DNA of 64,000 nucleotides from a virus. The position numbers were made by a program, and so were the translations under genes. The notes beneath the pieces are model-generated. The model had not been told where the DNA came from. It did not search any database and worked only from the letters and a program-made list of their open reading frames with translations. The DNA is taken from positions 62,001-126,000 of the IMG/VR virus record IMGVR_UViG_3300036944_001289, one strand, 5' to 3'. This document shows, piece after piece, positions 41,651 through 49,297 of this stretch (the stretch's first letter is position 1; each line of letters starts with the position of its first letter).

Positions 41651-42481
41651 TTAAGTTAGGTCTAGACCATCAAGCAACTTAGATACTTCATCATCATTAT
41701 CTGTCGATACTCTTACAGGTGCTTCTTTAGCTTGTACTGGTTTTTCTTCTACAGGAGCTTTATCTGTCTTCTCAGCATGGAAGTGTTCCTTTAACATTAG
41801 TCTTAGATCATCAGCACTCTTAACTGTAAAGATTTTATCTAATTCAAATACACTATCGTATACTTTTTGGTATTTATCTTCATCTAGATCTTTGATTTCA
41901 AATGGCAATGAAAACTTTGAAGCTACATATGAAGGAAAGTCGCCTTGCTTTTCTACTTTGATTCTTAGATTAACACCATTTGGTGATAGATCGAAGATGC
42001 GAGGACCGATGCTCTCAGATTCATCACCTTCAATCGCATCAGCAATTACTGTTTGAAGTTGCTTACCGTAACGTACAATCTTTACCTTACCGTTATTATC
42101 GGGATTGGTAGGATCGTTTATAACGTATACATTTACAAGCCACTTTTCAGCTCTCTTAACTGTCTCGGCTTTCTTTTTTTGTACTTCTGTACCTGTTTTG
42201 AGAATACGGAATCTTTCTTCTGCAATTGGATCTCTTTCACCAAAAGTTTGTAAGCTTAATGCAGAGACGTATTGTCCTGTTGAAAAGCTTGTCCACCCAT
42301 GTTGATAATAGTGGAAAAATGTCTTTTTTGGTTCTTTTGCAGGTAGCAATCTTACTGTGTAAGTATTGCCTGGCTCTAGCTTAAGGATGTCACCTGTACC
42401 TCCTGATTGTTTGTCTTGTGCAATTGCACCTTTAATACTTTGGAATATATCGTTTATGTTATTTTTGTTATATGTTGTCAT
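41651..42481 (-). CDS. 32: Single-stranded DNA-binding protein gp32
   Basis: A 276-residue ssDNA-binding protein coating the displaced strand. The N-terminal cooperativity segment is followed by the OB-fold core ('TYTVRLLPAKEPKKTFFHYY', then 'WLVNVYVINDPTNPDN', 'KVKIVRYGKQLQTVI') and an acidic C-terminal tail ('EVSKLLDGLDLT') that recruits partners. The T4 zinc set (His64, Cys77, Cys87, Cys90) is not kept: the region 'HGWTSFSTGQYVSALSLQTF' has no Cys, so the zinc site appears lost. Positioned after a gp59-position gene as in T4 (59-32). Confidence 0.92.
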   Translation of the reverse strand: MTTYNKNNINDIFQSIKGAIAQDKQSGGTGDILKLEPGNTYTVRLLPAKEPKKTFFHYYQHGWTSFSTGQYVSALSLQTFGERDPIAEERFRILKTGTEVQKKKAETVKRAEKWLVNVYVINDPTNPDNNGKVKIVRYGKQLQTVIADAIEGDESESIGPRIFDLSPNGVNLRIKVEKQGDFPSYVASKFSLPFEIKDLDEDKYQKVYDSVFELDKIFTVKSADDLRLMLKEHFHAEKTDKAPVEEKPVQAKEAPVRVSTDNDDEVSKLLDGLDLT

Positions 42482-42490
42482 AAGAAAATT

Positions 42491-43132
42491 TTAGAAATTG
42501 GAAATTAGTTTATTAAAAATAAGATTACAAGCTTTTTTACATTTAGAACTGGTATAATATTTGGTACGAAAGAAATTTAAGTTTGATATTTCTTTACCAA
42601 ACATAAACCTCTTAATATCACTTTCATATTCTGATATTATTTTATCAACACCATCATATGAAAACAACGGGTAAAGACAAATTTTTCTCTCCTTTAGGTG
42701 AAGTAAAAAACTATGACAGTTACTGCCTTGTTGTTTATATTTAATGTAATCTGTCATGTTTATACCGTGTTCTTTACAAAATTTGTATATAAAAATAAAG
42801 CTATCTTTTATTTTTTCTAGCGTCTGGTCATGATCTGGATTGTTCGGAATGAATGTGTTATGATAGATTGTATATGCTTTTATCGCTCTTTGTGATAGAT
42901 AAAAAGCTAAATCAAAATATTTTTCACCATATACAAAATATGGTGCTTCAAAAAAATCTTTTATCACTAGATGTTGGAATTTATCAAAGAATTTACCGAG
43001 TTTTGCTACACATACATACTCTGTTGTATTTTCAAAACCTTCAAAGTTTTTGCGATATCTAAAAGGCTTATCGTTAAACTTGCGTATGGTTTCTATATAG
43101 CAGTTGTATATGTACTTTTCTTGATTATCCAT
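42491..43132 (-). CDS. Hypothetical protein in the gp59 (helicase loader) position
   Basis: A 213-residue helical, aromatic-rich protein (T4 gp59 is 217). It contains 'FEAPYFVYGEKYFDLAFYL', 'AIKAYTIYHNTFIPNNPDH' and 'SFIFIYKFCKEHGINMTDY'. Gene order around it (gp33-position gene, this gene, gp32) matches T4 33-59-32. I see no clear residue-level similarity with T4 gp59, so the name is not given. The start overlaps the previous stop by 8 nt. Confidence 0.6.
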   Translation of the reverse strand: MDNQEKYIYNCYIETIRKFNDKPFRYRKNFEGFENTTEYVCVAKLGKFFDKFQHLVIKDFFEAPYFVYGEKYFDLAFYLSQRAIKAYTIYHNTFIPNNPDHDQTLEKIKDSFIFIYKFCKEHGINMTDYIKYKQQGSNCHSFLLHLKERKICLYPLFSYDGVDKIISEYESDIKRFMFGKEISNLNFFRTKYYTSSKCKKACNLIFNKLISNF

Positions 43133-43424
43133 CTAGTTTTACTTTATTCTTGTTTATTATTTTTGTTATATATTTGCTTTTTGTTACTGACGGCTCTATA
43201 ATCATGAATTTCTTTAAAGCTTCGAAATCACTATCTTCACCTATAGCCATCTTATATAATTTTTTAATTTTGGGATTTGTTATAATTTTAGTAAAAACTG
43301 TTGCAAAATTTATTTTTTTACCATAATAAAGATGACAGAAGGTGCAGAAAGAATAAAATGCATGGTTAAATTCAGTATCTTCAATCGTTGCGCTAGGTAA
43401 CTTAGGCTTAGATGTATTACTCAT
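43125..43424 (-). CDS. Hypothetical protein in the gp33 (late co-activator) position
   Basis: A 99-residue protein from the ATG at 43424 (a TTG at 43457 is also in frame). It is basic at the C-terminus and contains 'FYSFCTFCHLYYGKKINFA' with a Cys-x-x-Cys pair. T4 gp33 (112 aa) links clamp and late RNA polymerase and lies in the same relative place, but the clamp-binding acidic tail of gp33 is not visible. Assignment not made. Confidence 0.5.
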   Translation of the reverse strand: MSNTSKPKLPSATIEDTEFNHAFYSFCTFCHLYYGKKINFATVFTKIITNPKIKKLYKMAIGEDSDFEALKKFMIIEPSVTKSKYITKIINKNKVKLDG

Positions 43425-43453
43425 ATTGTATATTATGAATAATGTACCAGGAT

Positions 43454-44776
43454 TCAACTACTTAGAATTTGAAGTGCTCTTGCGTTATCACTTAAATCAC
43501 CACCGCTCTCTAAACTGTCGTCTTCATATATAGTGAGGGTTTTATAATCAATACGCAGTGTAGTTGTACCGTAATTTGGACCAAATCTATTTTTCGCTAT
43601 ATTCATTCTAGTTATATTAAGTTCTCGATCTTCGTCAGATTGTGTTATTATCCCTATAAAATCAGCAGTCGCAGCTAAACCTATACTCTCACTTATACTC
43701 TCTAATCCAGGTTTATCGGTATCATAGCCTGAACGATTCAACTGTGTGGCTGTAATTATAGGGCAATTAAAGATATAACTTAATGCTCTAACTTGTTCAG
43801 TAACAATCTTTACACGTTCGTATGAATTATCACCTGTAGGACCTTTTAGTAGATTAATATAATCCAATACTATTGCATCTATATGTACACCAGTACTTTG
43901 TATATTTTTTAGGTAACCTTGTAATTGCGAGGGTGTAATAGTACTAGGCGGAAACTCTTTTATTACAAGTTTACTAGTAGGGTTATCTTTAGTGTGTTCA
44001 AGTATTTGAGTCTTTAATGTTTGAGATTCAACCTTGAGTTCTGATATAGGTATCTTACTAACACTGGATGCTAATCTCTTAGCATATACTAACTCACTCA
44101 TTTCAAGAGTTATCAGTAATACGGTCTTACCATTATTTGCGATATTAGTTGCAAAATTACCCAAGAATATACTCTTACCAACGTTTGTTTCACCAGCAAA
44201 AATATAAATTGCTCTTCCGTTCTTCAACCAGCCACCACCTAGCTTTCTATCTAAGAATTTATAACCCGTAGGTATTACAGGTTGTTCTGTATTCAGATCA
44301 TCTATTAGAATATTAATATCTTTGAATAGATCTAAACCTATATTTGTTTTTAAGTTTACATTACAGCTCTTTTCAAACTTATCTAAGATGAAACCTGTAT
44401 CTATTTTGCCATTCGAAACGTCCTTAGAGATATCGAGCATTGTATGCCATATAGAACGCTCCTTAATATATCTTTCTGTATTCTCAATAAGTTCGTCATT
44501 GTTAAATGACTTATCCATCTCAGAAAACTTATTAACTACAGTCTTAAATGCTTCTCTTGAATCTGAATCAATGAGATATGTCTTTAGTTCTGTAATTGTA
44601 GGTGGTACATTTCTCTTGTTATAAAAATCTTTAATGATAGTATATATAGTTTTTATATTCTTATCCTTAAAGTGTGCAGGGTTAACCGCACTTATAACAG
44701 TAGAAAGATACTTCTCATCTGTAAGAGATTTGTAAATTAAAATCTGTTCGAAAAAATCTAAATTGATTTTCTGCAT
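43454..44776 (-). CDS. 41: Replicative DNA helicase gp41 (DnaB-like)
   Basis: A 440-residue hexameric 5'-3' helicase. The RecA-like C-terminal domain has Walker A 'IFAGETNVGKSIFLGNFA' (about 195-205), 'TVLLITLEMSELVYAKRL' (DnaB E/H motif region), Walker B 'IDAIVLDYINLLKGP', and 'CPIITATQLNRSGYD' (sensor Gln). The N-terminal domain resembles DnaB-N. It partners with primase gp61. Length close to T4 gp41 (475). No intein is present, although this gene often carries one in relatives. Confidence 0.95.
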   Translation of the reverse strand: MQKINLDFFEQILIYKSLTDEKYLSTVISAVNPAHFKDKNIKTIYTIIKDFYNKRNVPPTITELKTYLIDSDSREAFKTVVNKFSEMDKSFNNDELIENTERYIKERSIWHTMLDISKDVSNGKIDTGFILDKFEKSCNVNLKTNIGLDLFKDINILIDDLNTEQPVIPTGYKFLDRKLGGGWLKNGRAIYIFAGETNVGKSIFLGNFATNIANNGKTVLLITLEMSELVYAKRLASSVSKIPISELKVESQTLKTQILEHTKDNPTSKLVIKEFPPSTITPSQLQGYLKNIQSTGVHIDAIVLDYINLLKGPTGDNSYERVKIVTEQVRALSYIFNCPIITATQLNRSGYDTDKPGLESISESIGLAATADFIGIITQSDEDRELNITRMNIAKNRFGPNYGTTTLRIDYKTLTIYEDDSLESGGDLSDNARALQILSS

Positions 44777-44788
44777 TAGTTTATGATA

Positions 44789-45505
44789 TTATACTGTTAA
44801 TAATTTACCAGTGTAAGCTTTGTATTTTTCTTTGAAGTACTTCTCTCCGGCTCTCCACTCTTCGGTAAACTCTCTGAGGCCTGGTGATTGATGTATTACT
44901 GGTAAATCGATTACACCTGTCTTGAGCTTTTTGATAGCAGCATCCATACTAAAGATGAGATCATAATAGTGAAATCTAGCTGGATTTTTTTCATCGAATC
45001 TCAAATCTCCAAGTTTTTTGAGATTAACACCAATAAACAAACCATCTATAAGAAGTGCTTGCTTATTTAGTGGTCCAAAAGATGTATACATATAATCATC
45101 TGGGGATCCATGACCAACACAACCAAGATGATCTTTTCTTTCTGACATAAGATGCCATAGCATAGGATTGTTATGATATCCGAAATTTGCTACTTTTGAT
45201 CCAGCTAGACCAATAACATCAAACTGTTCGAAACCTTTATAAATACGTTCAAGAAAATCTAAGCAATTTACAAATATATCATCATGCATAAAAATAGCAT
45301 GTGTATAACACTCTTTGAATGTCTCGACATAATTTATATGTCTATTATAAACAGATGCCAAACTTTCATTGTTCTGATATACCCATGAAATATGATGTCC
45401 AAATAGCCCATAAAAAATACTAGGTAAATTCTTTTCTAAACATTCACCTAAAATAGTATCACTTCTATCTTTATGTTTTGTTGCTACTACAAATTTTATA
45501 TTCAT
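44789..45505 (-). CDS. Glycosyltransferase (GT-A type)
   Basis: A 238-residue protein: N-terminal strand 'IKFVVATKHKDRSDT', a 'YTHAIFMHDDIFVNCLDF' site with an H-D-D metal/sugar-nucleotide motif near residue 70, and 'LLIDGLFIGVNLKKLGDLRF' followed by 'FHYYDLIFSMDAAIKK' (acidic acceptor region), features of GT-A families that act on nucleotide sugars. It probably glycosylates a phage or host molecule in the cytoplasm. It overlaps the GNAT gene by 4 nt and precedes gp41. Confidence 0.8.
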   Translation of the reverse strand: MNIKFVVATKHKDRSDTILGECLEKNLPSIFYGLFGHHISWVYQNNESLASVYNRHINYVETFKECYTHAIFMHDDIFVNCLDFLERIYKGFEQFDVIGLAGSKVANFGYHNNPMLWHLMSERKDHLGCVGHGSPDDYMYTSFGPLNKQALLIDGLFIGVNLKKLGDLRFDEKNPARFHYYDLIFSMDAAIKKLKTGVIDLPVIHQSPGLREFTEEWRAGEKYFKEKYKAYTGKLLTV

Positions 45506-45975
45506 TTTAAAATATGATTAAACTTACATTCAAACTCACAATCTTCACCACCAAATTCATTATACTTTCTACTAAACGGTTCACCTACTAATTTTTTATA
45601 AAACGCTATTCCTTCTACTGAATTTGAGTTAACATAAAAAGTACCACACCAAAGCTGACTGTCCTGCAGAGCTCGTTTCGTAAGCATTTTAGCTATACCT
45701 TGACCTTTAAACTTTTCATCTGTTACGATATAATAAGTTTTTAATGTGCAATTAGCTTTTGTATTACAAGTAAACGCGTGTAAACCTACTATTATATCAG
45801 TAGCTTCATAAAAAGCTACTAATATTGGAAATTCCTTCCACCACCCTCTTGTTTCCCATAAGTAACCAAAAGTATTCATAACAAAAGAGTCTGTGTTATT
45901 ATACATAAACTCCATTAGTTTATACTTTTGGTCTTGTGTATTAGGTGTTATATATTCAAGTCTAAATTTTGTCAT
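45502..45975 (-). CDS. GNAT-family acetyltransferase
   Basis: 157 residues. The acetyl-CoA-binding signature is 'DEKFKGQGIAKMLTKRAL' (Q/R-x-x-G-x-G/A), with 'SVEGIAFYKKLVG' afterwards, as in GNATs. The N-terminal part contains 'DIIVGLHAFTCN'. Substrate unknown; it may act on an amino-sugar, a nucleotide precursor or a protein. It lies between the glycosyltransferase and the amidotransferase genes, with 4-nt overlaps, so a joint pathway is plausible. Confidence 0.8.
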   Translation of the reverse strand: MTKFRLEYITPNTQDQKYKLMEFMYNNTDSFVMNTFGYLWETRGWWKEFPILVAFYEATDIIVGLHAFTCNTKANCTLKTYYIVTDEKFKGQGIAKMLTKRALQDSQLWCGTFYVNSNSVEGIAFYKKLVGEPFSRKYNEFGGEDCEFECKFNHILK

Positions 45976-46634
45976 AGCTCTAGAAAAGGGGACTTACACT
46001 CAAAGCCACCAACTGGTTTGATACCTTTTTTAGTCATCCTATATAAGATACCTTCTTCTATTTTTTTAAACCCTTCTCCTGGTATAGAGGAAAAACTATT
46101 ATGATCATAGAATAGTGTACTACCTTGCCTTGCAAGGTATACATTTAGTGTTTTAATATTCATTATCCATAAACCAAATGTTCCTTGTAACATACTTAGT
46201 ACATATTCGATATTGAGTATTTCATTTGAAATAGTTGTGCATTTATCAAATCTATTTTCAAAAAGATCTAGTAATGCTGGTATTATACTAGTATCTACTA
46301 AATTATCGTGATCAGGTATATTCTCGTCTTTTAATTGCTTAAAGTTAGTTAACACCCCATTATGAGCGACGATCCAATTATTTTTTTCAAAAGGGTGACA
46401 ATTATGTAATTTCCATTTTCGCTCAAATGAAGTAGGTGCTTGATTGTGCCCTAAATATAGGAAGCCTTCTGGTAGTTTTATCGTATTCCAATCAAAACTA
46501 CCTTCTGTCTTTTGTATATCGTATGATTCACCATTAGTATAACATACTCCAGAAGCAAAATTCCCACGTTGCTTATTCGCCTCATCTAAAATTTCAAATT
46601 TATTCGTATTAAACGATCCAAATATGCCGCAAAT
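45972..46634 (-). CDS. Class II glutamine amidotransferase (apparent AUU start)
   Basis: The frame opens directly with ATT-TGC at 46634: Ile/Met then Cys-Gly-Ile-Phe-Gly, the classic Ntn-type amidotransferase start in which Cys becomes the N-terminal nucleophile. It continues with 'LYLGHNQAPTS', 'WIVAHNGVLTN' (glutamine-binding H-N-G) and 'NLVDTSIIPALLDLF'. Stop codon TAG lies just upstream, so no ATG/GTG/TTG start can give the Cys; a GTG at 46355 would lose half the domain including the nucleophile. AGGAAGGTAGGG precedes the ATT as ribosome-binding sequence. The 220-residue protein is a stand-alone ammonia-donor domain. QueC-like protein at 48.5-49.3 kb is its likely partner (inference). Confidence 0.75.
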   Translation of the reverse strand: MCGIFGSFNTNKFEILDEANKQRGNFASGVCYTNGESYDIQKTEGSFDWNTIKLPEGFLYLGHNQAPTSFERKWKLHNCHPFEKNNWIVAHNGVLTNFKQLKDENIPDHDNLVDTSIIPALLDLFENRFDKCTTISNEILNIEYVLSMLQGTFGLWIMNIKTLNVYLARQGSTLFYDHNSFSSIPGEGFKKIEEGILYRMTKKGIKPVGGFECKSPFLEL

Positions 46635-46702
46635 ATAGTTACCCTACCTTCCTTGTTAGATTAAACATACTGAATGATATTAACTTATTTTTGGTTTTCA
46701 AG

Positions 46703-46710
46703 ATTAAATA
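46703..46710 (+). promoter_or_regulatory. Late-promoter-like box ATTAAATA
   Basis: 5 nt before the ATG at 46716. Confidence 0.65.
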
Positions 46711-46715
46711 ATAAT

Positions 46716-48539
46716 ATGAGTTTTACAAAATTAGGATGGGCTAACAAAGCAATTATAGGTTACAGTTTCTTACTCGAACAAGATGAAGAAATAAAACAAT
46801 CTACACCACCCGCACCGAGTGCTGAACTTTCACAGGATGCTATTATTGGTCCTATGTTAAAATTCATTCATCAAAAAATGTTGGCGTATATTAAGAAATC
46901 TCAAGAAGAAGGTAAGGCTGCTAAACTTACACCTTATAGAGATCGCTCTATTTATTTTTTACAATTTATTAAAGATAATTTCCCCGAGCTTGTTAATAAT
47001 AAATTAGCAGAGATTGAAAAAAAGAAGCCAAGAGAGAAGAGAGAGGGTGCACAAGACGTCACACCTATTGATGCTGAAGGTATTGTTCAAAAGAAGCGCA
47101 TTCCTTCTGCTACAGAAATTAACTGGTGGTTTGGAAATACTTTAAGAAGTTTACCAAATGGTAGAGAAGTTTATGATAAAGTAAAAAACGAGCTGATTGC
47201 AAAAACAGATAATAAATCAATACAGGACTATATTAACGTTACCGCAACCACGCGCGGTGAAAGATTTAAAATAGATGCTGGTTCTTTCTTACCTACTTCA
47301 GATATAACAACGGCTCTTGCTACACCTTTATCTGCATTTAAATCACCTGAAGAGAGATTCGAACAACAAATAACTGATGAGCCTCGTGTTAGTTTAGAGG
47401 AGATTAAGGATTTTCTTATACAAGCACTCGTAGCGTTTAAAGAAGATGAAAAAGGTGATCCGTATATTAGTGATGAAGTTAATGATGTAATATCTGGCGT
47501 ATATGGAAATGAAACTGCAGAAGATTTAGAAGGATATGTGACAAGTAAAGCTCGTAAATATAATAAATTAGCTCAACGTGGAGGTGACGCAGGTGCGAAA
47601 AAGTTGTATGAAATATTAAGCGATATTATCGAAAATTTCACACACTTTAAGCTCTTTGGTGTTTTAAGAACAACACCTGAAACATCGGATATTGCACTGG
47701 GTTCAATACAAGATATTAAGGATGATGTTGTTTATGGTATTGAAGACTTTAAAGAAAATAATGAAGAGTTTGCTGCAAGTTTTGATAAAATGATTGCAAA
47801 AATCGAAAATATGGATACAATATCTGAAATATTGACATATTTGGAAGGTCGTATAGAAGTATTACCTACACACAGTAACCCTACCATTCAAAGATTTGCA
47901 AAGAAGCTCGAAAGTATATACAATTCAATAAAAAATAAGATATCTACCGCTAAAAAGTTAAAAAGTGATGAATTGAGTGCTGTTGTATCACCTAGTAGTG
48001 AAATTAAATCAAAGGTAGAATTATCTACACCGTCTGAAGAAGATGTTGCGAATTCTTGGAAGAAGAACGAAGCTTTCGTGACTAATCTATTTAATATATT
48101 GAGGACATCAGGTGGTTCTTACCAAGCAGCAAAGTCAAAGATAGCCGATATGTCTAGTGACCGCACTAAACCTAAGAGAAATGAAAGAGGTGAGGTTGAG
48201 CTTGACGATAATGGCAATCCTATTGAAGTACCTGTAAAGAAAAACAAAATAGCTGTTGAGATGTTAGCTTGGTTAAATAATATCTCTTCAAAAATTGATG
48301 ATGCTGGTAGTATAATCACGAATCTATTTACCCGCTCGTATAATGAACAGGAGTTTTACGAAAACGGTAGTTCTCCTGAAAGATGGATTACCTATAGCAA
48401 ATTTGATACAGGTAGCGGCGACTATATCAATACCGAATCTGTAAAAATTACACCTAAACAGGTAAATAACCTTCTCGTTGAGAACTATCGCAATAGTATC
48501 AGAAAGAAGGTTATTGCTCAGCAAAGATATCTATATTAA
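46716..48539 (+). CDS. Large late protein with capsid-targeting-like N-terminus (607 aa)
   Basis: N-terminal 'NKAIIGYSFLLEQDEEIKQ' carries LLE-Q, as in the proteins at 31754 and 32073. The rest is helical, charged and without recognised domains. Segments such as 'EIKDFLIQALVAFKEDEKG' and 'AEDLEGYVTSKARKY' show a possible helical repeat. Isolated plus-strand gene between QueC and the amidotransferase on the minus strand, with its own late box, it looks like an inserted late cargo. Stop shared (TTAA) with QueC. A packaged internal head protein is suspected, not shown. Confidence 0.7.
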   Translation: MSFTKLGWANKAIIGYSFLLEQDEEIKQSTPPAPSAELSQDAIIGPMLKFIHQKMLAYIKKSQEEGKAAKLTPYRDRSIYFLQFIKDNFPELVNNKLAEIEKKKPREKREGAQDVTPIDAEGIVQKKRIPSATEINWWFGNTLRSLPNGREVYDKVKNELIAKTDNKSIQDYINVTATTRGERFKIDAGSFLPTSDITTALATPLSAFKSPEERFEQQITDEPRVSLEEIKDFLIQALVAFKEDEKGDPYISDEVNDVISGVYGNETAEDLEGYVTSKARKYNKLAQRGGDAGAKKLYEILSDIIENFTHFKLFGVLRTTPETSDIALGSIQDIKDDVVYGIEDFKENNEEFAASFDKMIAKIENMDTISEILTYLEGRIEVLPTHSNPTIQRFAKKLESIYNSIKNKISTAKKLKSDELSAVVSPSSEIKSKVELSTPSEEDVANSWKKNEAFVTNLFNILRTSGGSYQAAKSKIADMSSDRTKPKRNERGEVELDDNGNPIEVPVKKNKIAVEMLAWLNNISSKIDDAGSIITNLFTRSYNEQEFYENGSSPERWITYSKFDTGSGDYINTESVKITPKQVNNLLVENYRNSIRKKVIAQQRYLY

Positions 48540-49288
48540 TTTATATAAGGTATATCTCTACAACCTTTTTGTTTATAGACCTCATCAAGTCGTTCTTGTT
48601 GAACGTATTTGATGGGGTCTTTATATTTGGCTTCAATAAAACCTCTAAGTCTTAGACTACTCGAAGGTGTATCAGCATCGGCTAATTTATCTTCTCTATT
48701 CGAGTAGCAGGTCCAAGTCTTACTAAAATCCACACCGAGTCTAATACCTTCTTCAATGATTGATTTCTTACTCATCTCAATGAGAGGAGCTTCAATCTTT
48801 ATCTTTGATTTACGGTTTAGTGATATAAGATTATTAACTGAATTAATAAATTCCCCGCTACCATCCCAGTAGCCAGCTAGTGAGTCCGCTTCAGCAGCAC
48901 CATACCAAACAGTATCTGCACCTACGGACTCTGCATATGCAGAACATATAGATAAGAACATCAGATTTCTAAATGGAACGTATGATACGGGTTGAGCATC
49001 TCCTGCCATTTTCTTAACATTTGGATTATCAATATTAAGATTAGTAAGTGATGAAACTGGTGCGATATCTTTTATATACCTAACATCAAGTACTTTATTG
49101 GTAATTGTTACAGTATAAACATCTTGTAACATATTAGTATGGTGAGGTACGCACTCAAGTTCTCTAGAGTGTCTCTGACCATAATCAAAAGTTATAGTAT
49201 GTATTTCATTAAATCCCTGTGCTACTGCCATATACAGTAGCACTGTTGAATCTGCACCTCCACTAACTGTTAATACTAATTTACTCAT
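48536..49288 (-). CDS. queC: QueC-like 7-cyano-7-deazaguanine synthase, zinc cysteines missing
   Basis: A 250-residue ATP-pyrophosphatase-fold protein. The P-loop is 'LTVSGGADSTVLLYMA', followed by 'FDYGQRHSRELEC', 'PVSYVPFRNLMFLS', 'WYGAAEADSLAGYWD' and 'TWTCYSNREDK'. These match QueC, which converts carboxy-deazaguanine to preQ0 with ammonia and ATP. The QueC C-terminal zinc set (C-x-x-C-x-x-C after TWxCY) is replaced by 'LADADTPSSSLRLRGF'. Related enzymes in phages help make 7-deazaguanine in DNA. No QueD, QueE, FolE or DpdA is visible in the window. Confidence 0.88.
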   Translation of the reverse strand: MSKLVLTVSGGADSTVLLYMAVAQGFNEIHTITFDYGQRHSRELECVPHHTNMLQDVYTVTITNKVLDVRYIKDIAPVSSLTNLNIDNPNVKKMAGDAQPVSYVPFRNLMFLSICSAYAESVGADTVWYGAAEADSLAGYWDGSGEFINSVNNLISLNRKSKIKIEAPLIEMSKKSIIEEGIRLGVDFSKTWTCYSNREDKLADADTPSSSLRLRGFIEAKYKDPIKYVQQERLDEVYKQKGCRDIPYIN

Positions 49289-49297
49289 TTTATTAGA

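Noticed and set aside
42491-43424. Firm names gp59 and gp33
   Set aside because: Gene order fits T4 (33-59-32) but residue patterns do not clearly match, so they were left as hypothetical.
45972-46355. Short 127-aa ORF with GTG start as the complete gene
   Set aside because: It begins in the middle of the H-N-G motif and lacks the catalytic Cys; the in-frame upstream sequence completes the amidotransferase domain.
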